The notes below the pieces were generated by a model. It was given only the letters and a program-made list of their open reading frames with translations. It did no database searches and was not told the DNA's origin. This document shows, piece by piece, positions 14,391 to 20,181 of a stretch of 20,181 nt of DNA (within the stretch, counting starts at the first letter, position 1; every line of letters starts with the position of its first letter). The DNA comes from a virus: IMG/VR virus record IMGVR_UViG_3300013100_000038, positions 1-20,181 of that record. One strand, given 5' to 3'. The position numbers and the translations under genes are program-made.

Positions 14391-16148
14391 ATGACTACGA
14401 CCGCACTGCTGCCCATCGATCCCCGCCGCCAATCCAAGTTTCTCTACTGGATGGGTTGGCGCATCTGCGAGATTGCCGAGGCTACGGGCGAAAAGGAAAA
14501 AACGCTACACAGCTGGAAGGCCCGCGACGAGTGGGATCGGGCCGACAACGTCGAGCGAATTGGTGGGGCGTTGGAAGCGCGGCTTGTGCAGTTGATCCTG
14601 AAGGACAACAAGAGCGGCGGCGACTTCAAAGAGATCGACCTGCTGCACCGGCAGTTGGAGCGCCAAGCTCGGATCCAGCGCTTTCAAGGGGGCGGTACCG
14701 AAACCGACCTTAATCCGAACCTTGCCAAGCGCAACGCCGAGCCGAAGAAAAAGGCCGTCAAAAACGAGATTGATGAAGACCAGATCGAGCTGCTGCGCGA
14801 GGCCTTCATCGATGGCTGTTTTGACTACCAGAAGGACTGGTACCGCGCCGGCAATCAGCGCACACGCGTCATCCTCAAAAGTCGGCAGATCGGCGCGACG
14901 TACTACTTCGCCCGCGAGGCGTTCATCGATGCGCTGGACACCGGGCGCAACCAGATTTTCCTGTCGGCTTCGAAGAACCAGGCCTACCTGTTCCGGGGCT
15001 ACATTCAGGCGTTTTGCCGCGAAGTGATCGGCGTTGAACTGACCGGTGACCCCATCGTGTTGCCCAACGGCGCCGAGCTGTTTTTCCTCGGCACCAACGC
15101 CCGCACTGCCCAGGGCTACCACGGCAATTTCTACTTCGACGAATTCTTCTGGACGTTCAAATTCGAGGAATTGAACAAGGTCGCCTCGGGCATGGCGATG
15201 CACAAGAAGTGGCGCAAAACCTACTTTTCCACGCCGTCGAGCATGGCTCATGAGGCGTACACCTTCTGGACGGGCGAGCGCTTCAACAAGGGCAAGCCTG
15301 CTGCGCAGCATACGAAGGTGGACGTTTCCCACGGCTCATTGCAGCAGGGCCGATTTTGTGAGGATCGGCTGTGGCGCCAGATCGTCACGATTCTGGATGC
15401 GGAGCGGGGCGGGTGCGACCTGTTCGACATTGAAGAGCTGCGCCGCGAATACAGTCCCGAGGCGTTCGCCAACCTGCTGATGTGCGAGTTCGTCGACGAC
15501 GGCGCGAGCATCTTCCCGCTGACCCTTTTGCAGTCGTGCATGGTGGACAGCTGGGTCGAGTGGGCCGAGGACTACAAACCCTTTGCCATGCGCCCGTTTG
15601 GCGATCGACAAGTCTGGATTGGCTACGACCCGGCCGAGACGGGCGACTGTTCCGGCATGGTCGTGGTCGCGCCGCCCCTGGTACCGGGCGGCAAATTCCG
15701 CATCCTCGAACGCCACCAATTCCGGGGCATGGACTTCGCCGCACAAGCCGCGTTCATCAAAAGCGTCTGCGACCGCTACTGGGTGACCTACATCGGGATT
15801 GACGTGACCGGCCTGGGCAGCGGCGTGGCCCAGCTGGTGCGGCAGTTCTTCCCGGCGGTGACCACCTTCAGCTACTCGCCCGAAGTCAAAACCCGCTTGG
15901 TACTCAAGGCCTACGACGTAATCCACAAGGGCCGGCTCGAATTCGATGCTGGCTGGACCGACATGGCCCAGTCGCTGATGGCGATCCGCAAGACCATCAC
16001 CGCCGGCGGACGCCAGTACACCTACACCGCCGGCCGCAACGACAACACCGGCCACGCCGACCTGGCCTGGGCGCTCTTTCACGCATTGCACCACGAACCG
16101 CTTGAGGGGCAGACCACTGCCAACACCGGGCGCATGGAGATTTACTGA
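14391..16148 (+). CDS. P: Terminase large (ATPase) subunit gpP
   Basis: This 585-aa protein (P2 gpP about 590 aa) powers DNA packaging. It has an N-terminal helix-turn-helix (residues ~22-43, ICEIAEATGEKEKTLHSWK) and the TGGDFKEID-like SGGDFKEID linker. The Walker A-like segment is LKSRQIGAT (162-170) and Walker B is YFDEFFW (248-254). An RNase H-like C-terminal domain has candidate metal-binding Asp413 (GYDPAETGD), Asp471 (GIDVTG) and Asp557 (HADLAW). The start has no clear Shine-Dalgarno. It is transcribed away from O and coupled to Q by a one-base stop/start overlap (TGATG). Confidence 0.97.
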   Translation: MTTTALLPIDPRRQSKFLYWMGWRICEIAEATGEKEKTLHSWKARDEWDRADNVERIGGALEARLVQLILKDNKSGGDFKEIDLLHRQLERQARIQRFQGGGTETDLNPNLAKRNAEPKKKAVKNEIDEDQIELLREAFIDGCFDYQKDWYRAGNQRTRVILKSRQIGATYYFAREAFIDALDTGRNQIFLSASKNQAYLFRGYIQAFCREVIGVELTGDPIVLPNGAELFFLGTNARTAQGYHGNFYFDEFFWTFKFEELNKVASGMAMHKKWRKTYFSTPSSMAHEAYTFWTGERFNKGKPAAQHTKVDVSHGSLQQGRFCEDRLWRQIVTILDAERGGCDLFDIEELRREYSPEAFANLLMCEFVDDGASIFPLTLLQSCMVDSWVEWAEDYKPFAMRPFGDRQVWIGYDPAETGDCSGMVVVAPPLVPGGKFRILERHQFRGMDFAAQAAFIKSVCDRYWVTYIGIDVTGLGSGVAQLVRQFFPAVTTFSYSPEVKTRLVLKAYDVIHKGRLEFDAGWTDMAQSLMAIRKTITAGGRQYTYTAGRNDNTGHADLAWALFHALHHEPLEGQTTANTGRMEIY

Positions 16149-17170
16149 TGACCGAACCACTCGCCAGCCAGACGTTGCCCGCGACGACACCCGCCACTGG
16201 CGCGGGGACTCAGGTGTTTTCCTTTGGCGAGCCGACGCCGGTGCTGGGTGGCCGGGAGGTTTTCGATTACCTGGAATGCTGGTTCAACGGGCGGTGGTAT
16301 GAGCCGCCGCTGTCATTGGATGGACTAGCCCGGTCGGTGGGAGCGAGTGTGCATCTGCATTCCGGGTTGATGTTCAAGCGCAATCTGTTGAGCAAGACAT
16401 TTATCCCGCATCCGCTGCTGTCGCGGGCTTCGTTTGAGCAGTTTGCTTTGGACTTTCTGTGCCTGGGCAATGGCTACCTTGAAGGGCGCCGCTCGCGGTT
16501 GGGCGGGGTGCGCAAATTGGAAACGCCGTTGGCCAAGTACATGCGCGCTGGGCCGGAAGGGCAGTTCTATCAGGTGCGTGGGTGGAAGGACGAACACGCC
16601 TTTGACCAGGACAGCATTTTTCACCTGCGTGAGGCGGATCTGCACCAGGAAATTTATGGACTGCCGGAATGGATCAGCGCGTTGCAGTCGGCGCTTTTGA
16701 ACGAGTCGGCGACGTTGTTTCGGCGCAAGTATTACGAGAACGGGAGTCATGCCGGGTTCATCTTGTACATGACGGATGCGGCGCAGACCGAGGCGGACAT
16801 TGACGCATTGCGTAAGGCTCTGAAGGAATCGAAGGGGCCAGGCAATTTCCGGAATTTGTTCGTCTACTCGCCGACCGGCAAGAAGGACGGGATCCAGCTG
16901 ATCCCCGTCAGCGAGGTCGCGGCGAAGGATGAATTCAACTCGATCAAGAATCAGACGCGGGATGACGTGCTGGCAAACCTGCGGATTCCACCGCAGCTGA
17001 TGGGAATTGTTCCGCAGAACGCGGGGGGGTTTGGGTCGATTCGGGAGGCGGCGCAGATTTACGCGGCCAATGAACTGGAGCCGATTCAGACGCGAATGAT
17101 GCAGTTGAACGACTGGCTTGGTGAGGAAGTTGTCCGATTCAGAGCATACGAAATCGGGCAAGAGAGTTAA
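16148..17170 (+). CDS. Q: Portal protein gpQ
   Basis: This 340-aa protein (P2 gpQ 344 aa) belongs to the phage portal family. Family blocks include VFSFGEPTPVL, SVHLHSGLMFKRN, FLCLGNGYLE, IFHLREADLHQEIYGLPEWISALQSALLNESATLFRRKYYENGSHAGFILYMTDA and NLRIPPQLMGIVPQNAGGFGSI. It forms the ring at one capsid vertex through which DNA enters and to which the tail joins. In P2, Q lies next to cos and is read toward it. Here the same orientation holds, but two accessory genes lie between Q and the probable cos. Confidence 0.97.
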   Translation: MTEPLASQTLPATTPATGAGTQVFSFGEPTPVLGGREVFDYLECWFNGRWYEPPLSLDGLARSVGASVHLHSGLMFKRNLLSKTFIPHPLLSRASFEQFALDFLCLGNGYLEGRRSRLGGVRKLETPLAKYMRAGPEGQFYQVRGWKDEHAFDQDSIFHLREADLHQEIYGLPEWISALQSALLNESATLFRRKYYENGSHAGFILYMTDAAQTEADIDALRKALKESKGPGNFRNLFVYSPTGKKDGIQLIPVSEVAAKDEFNSIKNQTRDDVLANLRIPPQLMGIVPQNAGGFGSIREAAQIYAANELEPIQTRMMQLNDWLGEEVVRFRAYEIGQES

Positions 17171-17189
17171 CTTTGAGTCGATTTCAAAG
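17171..17189. repeat. Inverted repeat at the portal/cargo junction
   Basis: CTTTGA (17171-17176) and TCAAAG (17184-17189) flank seven bases, immediately after the Q stop codon. It marks the boundary between the GC-rich phage core and the AT-rich accessory gene. It is too short and has no T-tract to call a terminator; an operator or insertion scar is possible. Confidence 0.35.
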
Positions 17190-17293
17190 TGGGGCTGGTC
17201 TGGTCGCTGAAGAAACCTGGCTTTAATGCTTTGGAAGTTGCGGAAGGTTTGTGGCTTAATCGTTTTTCTCAGCCAAGGACTGTCGGAGTCACC

Positions 17294-18112
17294 GTGATCT
17301 ACGAAAAGAAAGAAGAGACGAATGGTAAATATATTCTCGGGGTGGCCTTGCTGGCATGTGTTTTAATCATTGAGTTGTTCTATCTGTATGCGGATTTTTC
17401 GAAAGAGTTTTGGGGGATTAAATTTGTTGATGTGGCAAATATTATTGCCCAATTTGCCACGGCGGCCGCATTTTATTTAGGTTTTCATCAGTATCATAGG
17501 AATAAAAAGGTAGAGCGGCAGGCAGTTATAGTATTGGAGTGTAAGAATTTAATATTGAAGATGGTGGCCGTAAGCAAGGAGTTTGATGTCGGAGAGGGTA
17601 CTAGTTTCTCCAATATTAAATATTGCTGTACAAAACTTGGCAATCTTGGGTCTGACTTTAATGTGTTGTTTACTGCCTTAGATGAAGGCATTCAAAAAGC
17701 AATAGTTAGGATGCACTGGCAGGAAATGTATTTTAATGAGCTTCTGCACGTGATGCAGGGTCTTGAGCTGCGCTCGGCCGTTAGCTCTACTGATGGCGAA
17801 AAGTTGTATTATTTTGTCGTTCGAGATGATGCTCGTAGGAAAGCTAAAGCTGAAAATGTTTTAGAGGTTTTTTTAAACTATTTTATTTTAAAGGAGGTTT
17901 TAACTCATTACGCTGAGTCGGAGTTGTTAGGCTTTACGTTTGAATTCTCGGATCTTTATTTTTTCTTTCTGTTCTTTTTTGAAAGTAAATACACAAATGA
18001 TTATATGTATGGAAATATGGCGCGGTTGGATGTTAGAGCGAGAGCGCCAATGATTGCCGCTATAAAGGATGTGTATAAAATCGACATCGAAATGTTTGCT
18101 CCAAAAAAATAA
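17294..18112 (+). CDS. Two-transmembrane accessory protein, candidate exclusion gene
   Basis: No known family is recognised. The frame opens at GTG 17189, but GTG at 17294 has GGAG five bases upstream and gives 272 aa. Two hydrophobic segments lie near the N-terminus (ILGVALLACVLIIELFYLYADF and VANIIAQFATAAAFYLGFHQY). A basic stretch (HRNKKVERQ) and a helical, Phe/Tyr-rich cytoplasmic domain of about 180 residues follow. Base composition and codon use are far more AT-rich than in Q. It is co-directional with Q and convergent with the next gene. P2-like phages carry tin, old and other exclusion genes in this cos-proximal interval. That context suggests a membrane-linked anti-phage or superinfection-exclusion role, but this is inference. 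Confidence 0.75.
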   Translation: MIYEKKEETNGKYILGVALLACVLIIELFYLYADFSKEFWGIKFVDVANIIAQFATAAAFYLGFHQYHRNKKVERQAVIVLECKNLILKMVAVSKEFDVGEGTSFSNIKYCCTKLGNLGSDFNVLFTALDEGIQKAIVRMHWQEMYFNELLHVMQGLELRSAVSSTDGEKLYYFVVRDDARRKAKAENVLEVFLNYFILKEVLTHYAESELLGFTFEFSDLYFFFLFFFESKYTNDYMYGNMARLDVRARAPMIAAIKDVYKIDIEMFAPKK

Positions 18113-18141
18113 TAAAATCTGGTAGGGGCACTCCCATATCT

Positions 18142-18849
18142 TTAAGGTTTAGTCACAAAACCTTTACCCGAGCAGATCGGACATTCTTCGCTTTGTCCGA
18201 ATCGGTCACGACAGACGGGGCATGTGCAGAAAGCTGCTGACTCGATAAAGGGGCGTAGCTTTTCAAACGCGTGCAAGTCCCTCTCTTCTTGAGCAACCTG
18301 TGCCGCATTAACCAGAGCACGATAAGTGTCCGGATCGTCTAGGGGTTTACGGTCAACTCCGGCAATCACCCGGTCAGTTTCAATCAGCCGGTATCGTCGT
18401 CCATTCATTTCTAGGATCAGTCCTACGATTTTCCCGATCTTCCGGGAAAGACCCATAGTCAATCGCACACCGTCCGTATCGGAGTAAACCTTCCCGTCAT
18501 AGGTAGACGAGGCGCCGCGCGGTTCCTCAGTCGTGAAGTTGAAGATCGAGCGGCTGATTGTGCCCAGCAGCTTGCCATTGGTGACCTGCACGACGTTGTA
18601 GGTCGATGCGCCACGGTAGTGATCAGGTGAATTCTGCAGTTCCTCGACGGTGTGCCAGTAGGCTGCGTCTGCCATCTCGTTCATATCAAACCGTTCAAGC
18701 TGATCGATCAGCCCCTCGTCAAACAACGCAGCTGCCATCTCGTGGAGTGTTTCCCGGTGCGCCTCGGGGTTTTGCATTCGAAAGTCCTTATCGTCGAGGG
18801 TCAAACGCCATCGCTGCATCCTGAGAGCTTTAGCCTGTCCGAAGTTCAT
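18142..18849 (-). CDS. SOS-controlled protein with C-terminal zinc ribbon
   Basis: This 235-aa protein is not in the P2 core and its family is not recognised. The N-terminal third is helical and charged (AHRETLHEMAAALFDEGLIDQLERFDMNEMADAAYWHTVEEL). The middle has beta-type sequence, including GLILEMNGRRYRLIETD. The C-terminus has CPVC and CPIC separated by nine residues, a CxxC...CxxC ribbon followed by SGKGF, as in DnaJ-like zinc modules. ATG 18849 is preferred. A GTG at 18867 lies only three bases from the LexA box, and neither start has a good Shine-Dalgarno. The near-perfect LexA box just upstream implies DNA-damage induction. It may be an antirepressor-like switch, as Tum is in phage 186, but it shows no DinI/Tum similarity that I can see. 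Confidence 0.8.
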   Translation of the reverse strand: MNFGQAKALRMQRWRLTLDDKDFRMQNPEAHRETLHEMAAALFDEGLIDQLERFDMNEMADAAYWHTVEELQNSPDHYRGASTYNVVQVTNGKLLGTISRSIFNFTTEEPRGASSTYDGKVYSDTDGVRLTMGLSRKIGKIVGLILEMNGRRYRLIETDRVIAGVDRKPLDDPDTYRALVNAAQVAQEERDLHAFEKLRPFIESAAFCTCPVCRDRFGQSEECPICSGKGFVTKP

Positions 18850-18870
18850 GAAAATCAATCGCTGCACAAA

Positions 18871-18890
18871 TACTGTATGTGCGTACAGTA
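18871..18890. promoter_or_regulatory. LexA (SOS) box
   Basis: TACTGTATGTGCGTACAGTA is a perfect 7-bp-arm palindrome that contains CTGT-N8-ACAG. It matches the Escherichia coli LexA consensus at 16 of 20 positions by eye and fits the pseudomonad CTGT-N8-ACAG pattern. It ends 21 bases before the ATG of the minus-strand zinc-ribbon gene. No plus-strand gene lies downstream, so that gene is the evident target. Confidence 0.85.
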
Positions 18891-18953
18891 ATTGGCTCGG
18901 TGGGTTAACGCGAGCGTGGGGCGACGAGCTGTCACGAAACTGGGGGAATTGGC

Positions 18954-18979
18954 GTGCTTCACGGTGCTAGTGACGTGCT
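18954..18979 (+). repeat. Three phased GTGCT repeats beside cos
   Basis: GTGCT occurs at 18954-18958, 18964-18968 and 18975-18979, that is at 10- and 11-base steps, on the Q side of the cos core. Helical phasing beside a packaging site suggests a protein-binding array, for example for terminase, comparable in concept to lambda cosB. No function is shown by the sequence alone. Confidence 0.4.
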
Positions 18980-18999
18980 ACACGCACTTGGCGCGCGCC

Positions 19000-19018
19000 G
19001 TCGTCCCCCCACCTCGCC
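19000..19018 (-). other. cos: Probable cos site (packaging cohesive-end core)
   Basis: The minus strand reads GGCGAGGTGGGGGGACGAC. The P2 cohesive end as I recall it is GGCGAGGCGGGGAAAGCAC, giving 14 of 19 identical bases, including the first seven. Orientation also fits: reading from this core along the minus strand one meets Q on the complementary strand, then P, then O, as from the P2 left end. Here terminase M/P would make staggered cuts to give 19-base ends. Two accessory genes lie between it and Q. Confidence 0.65.
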
Positions 19019-19063
19019 TGCGGGCTAAATAGGTCTTTTTTTCCGCAGTCCTGCACCTGGCCA

Positions 19064-19085
19064 AGCGCCCCCACAGCCGGGCGCT
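19064..19085. repeat. GC-rich hairpin to the right of cos
   Basis: AGCGCCC (19064-19070) and GGGCGCT (19079-19085) form a perfect 7-bp stem with an 8-base loop, about 50 bases past the cos core. Neither strand has a following T-tract. Confidence 0.35.
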
Positions 19086-19220
19086 GTAGCAGTGAAATCG
19101 AAGGTGAAAGAGCCTGCGGATCCCTGCGAAGGGTGGGGTCTGACAGGGCTGATCTGGTGAAGCGGAAGGCAGGTAGATGAAACCATTCGGTGCGTCTTTT
19201 TCAGGAACACCATCGGAAAA

Positions 19221-19531
19221 AAGTAATGTGGTAATTCGAATATCGGAACACCGGTGAAAGCCCCGGATTCATTGGCTTTGCTGGCTTACTTCAGAAAGTA
19301 ATTTTGAGTAATGAAAAAGGTAATGTTGCTGTAAGTGGTTGATTTATAAGGAATGCAAAAAAAACAAATATTACTTCCTTAAAAGGTAATTACCTTACTT
19401 CTACATTACTCAAAAATTACTTCATGCCAATCCTTTGCAGCCCAGTAAAATCAAGGCTCTCAGTCAGATTGACCGTTCGGCTTACCAAAATTACCTTTTT
19501 CCGATGCCTTTCCCGAAAAAAGAACATTACC
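19221..19531. repeat. AT-rich cluster of GTAAT/ATTAC elements with inverted repeat and palindrome
   Basis: About twelve copies of RGTAAT or its complement occur in 311 bases, near 19221, 19230, 19297, 19307, 19319, 19370, 19385, 19389, 19404, 19416, 19490 and 19525. Within it, AAGTAATTTTGAGTAATG (19296-19313) is the inverse of 19404-19422 with one extra A. AAGGTAATTACCTT (19383-19396) is a perfect 14-bp palindrome between the arms. GGAACACC is also repeated at 19204 and 19245. It lies on the early-gene side of cos and has no convincing gene. It could be a cooperative binding region, a packaging enhancer or an origin-like element. Confidence 0.55.
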
Positions 19532-19574
19532 TATCAGGCGGTAGAGCCGATCGCCTCGCCACTCACTCATGCAG

Positions 19575-19856
19575 ATGACGAAGAGACACTCGTGCGCAGA
19601 TCGTTTTGCCCGCGACGGAAACGCTTGTAGGAAGTGCTTGGGATTGGAGCGACAGGCGAGGGTACCGACGATGCGAGAAGAACGCCGCTTTACGCTTGGG
19701 GAGAAAAAAGAGAGTGGGGTGGTACGAAAATGGTACGCGCGTTTCTTGATGAGGCTGGAGGCCAGAGGTTTAGCGACCTACAGGATTAGCCGTGCCAATC
19801 CATCATCGGAACGACGGACAGCGCTTGAAGTAGGGCCACATTGCTCTTTGCGCTGA
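19575..19856 (+). CDS. Doubtful small ORF, 93 aa
   Basis: An open frame from ATG 19575 (or 19569) encodes a basic protein starting MTKRHSCADRFARDGNACRKC, with three N-terminal Cys and many Arg. No Shine-Dalgarno is visible, no family is recognised and codon use is not clearly coding. It is the only sizeable frame in the 18891-20181 stretch that could be a gene. It may be a remnant or spurious. Confidence 0.2.
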   Translation: MTKRHSCADRFARDGNACRKCLGLERQARVPTMREERRFTLGEKKESGVVRKWYARFLMRLEARGLATYRISRANPSSERRTALEVGPHCSLR

Positions 19857-20031
19857 TGACCGTATCTTGTCGATTAACTTGCTCTTAGAACCTTCGCGAA
19901 CAGAAAAACGCGCTGTTTAAATGAGGCATGTTTTTGCAGTCCCATTCCTACACCACCTTGCGCCTCCCCCTACACCTAAGACAGAATCCGCCGGCTTGTG
20001 CGTCTAGCTCGCGGGTTCTATCGTCCCTCCG

Positions 20032-20181
20032 TCACTGAAAACCAGTGATCGGGTTTGGTAGCCCGTCTCCGTCAGAAGCACAAGACTACTGTCTTGCGAG
20101 GGCGTTTCTCGTCTTCGTTTTATGGTGGTCATGCGCGGGGCGTCTTCGGATGCGCCGGGGTTCCTGACGACCGGTCTACCA
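20032..20181 (+). ncRNA. C4-antisense-RNA-like Pseudomonas element (partial)
   Basis: The stretch has three ordered hairpins: TCACTG-AAAAC-CAGTGA (20032-20048), CAAGAC-TACT-GTCTTG (20081-20096), and a GC-rich stem closed by a TTCG loop near 20138-20160. It ends ACCGGTCTACCA at the window edge. The combination of TGGTAGCCC, TATGGTGG...GCGGGG and CCGGTCTACCA resembles a dispersed Pseudomonas element that I associate with the C4 antisense RNA family of phages P1/P7 and with short downstream ORFs. The call is from memory of the pattern, and the 3' half is outside the window. If right, a plus-strand gene under antisense control should follow. Confidence 0.4.

Noticed and set aside
14505-17161. Long minus-strand frames opposite P and Q (about 275-284 aa)
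   Set aside because: They are antisense shadows of clearly recognisable terminase and portal genes; their translations have no family signature and result from high GC codon structure.
18113-18141. Bidirectional terminator between the two convergent accessory genes
   Set aside because: Only a 3-4 bp stem (GGG-AGTG-CCC) precedes the T-rich minus-strand stretch; too weak to call.
19025-19213. 62-aa minus-strand frame next to cos
   Set aside because: It covers a GC-rich hairpin, lacks a ribosome site and has no recognisable features.
19424-19630. 68-aa plus-strand frame across the GTAAT region
   Set aside because: No ribosome site, repetitive composition and no family signature; part of it overlaps the repeat cluster.
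19985-20030. Possible tRNA (GCGGGTTCTATC looks like a T-arm), which would mark an attachment site
   Set aside because: No acceptor stem, anticodon arm or CCA-compatible end could be folded around it; integration sites of P2-like phages also lie at the other end, near int.

Overview
The window is the late (virion and lysis) half of a P2-like temperate phage (Peduoviridae type), almost certainly a prophage of a Pseudomonas, most likely the fluorescens/putida side. Evidence: gene order and recognisable P2 protein signatures throughout, high GC in the phage core, a Pseudomonas-type tail fibre N-terminus (MVDQNS), a muramidase endolysin, and a Pseudomonas-type C4-like RNA element at the right edge. 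No integrase, repressor, replication gene or attachment site is inside the window.

Layout, reading the minus strand from right to left in P2 order: a probable cos site (~19000-19018); portal Q and large terminase P (both +, 14391-17170); then, on the minus strand, scaffold/protease O, major capsid N, small terminase M, head completion L, tail X, a lambda-type holin, an unknown 119-aa protein, a muramidase endolysin, a 68-aa unknown, the nested spanin pair LysB/LysC, tail completion R and S, spike V, baseplate W-J-I, fibre H and its assembly protein, sheath FI, tube FII and tail assembly E. E runs off the left edge and carries a T TTT TTG slippery site. Most late genes are coupled by ATGA-type overlaps.

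A palindromic motif TGTA-N11-TACA occurs upstream of FI, between V and its divergent neighbour, and between the divergent P and O genes. These are the places where P2 has its Ogr-activated late promoters, so this is probably the phage's late-operon control site.

Three genes are not part of the P2 core. (1) An AT-rich 263-aa protein with a zinc-ribbon N-terminus and a DUF4145-like C-terminus (6765-7556, +) sits between V and S against the late operon. (2) An AT-rich protein of about 272 aa with two N-terminal membrane segments lies next to the portal gene, in the cos-proximal interval where P2-like phages carry tin/old and other phage-exclusion genes. (3) A 235-aa protein with a C-terminal CxxC...CxxC ribbon lies beside cos under a near-perfect LexA box, in a setting reminiscent of the SOS-controlled tum antirepressor of phage 186. 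The first two are candidate anti-phage cargo; the third is a candidate SOS-responsive switch or lysogenic-conversion gene.

From 18891 to 20181 there is almost no convincing coding sequence. This stretch holds three helically phased GTGCT repeats beside cos, the cos core, a dense AT-rich cluster of about twelve GTAAT/ATTAC elements with an 18-bp inverted repeat and a 14-bp palindrome (19221-19531), a doubtful small ORF, and the C4-like element at the end.
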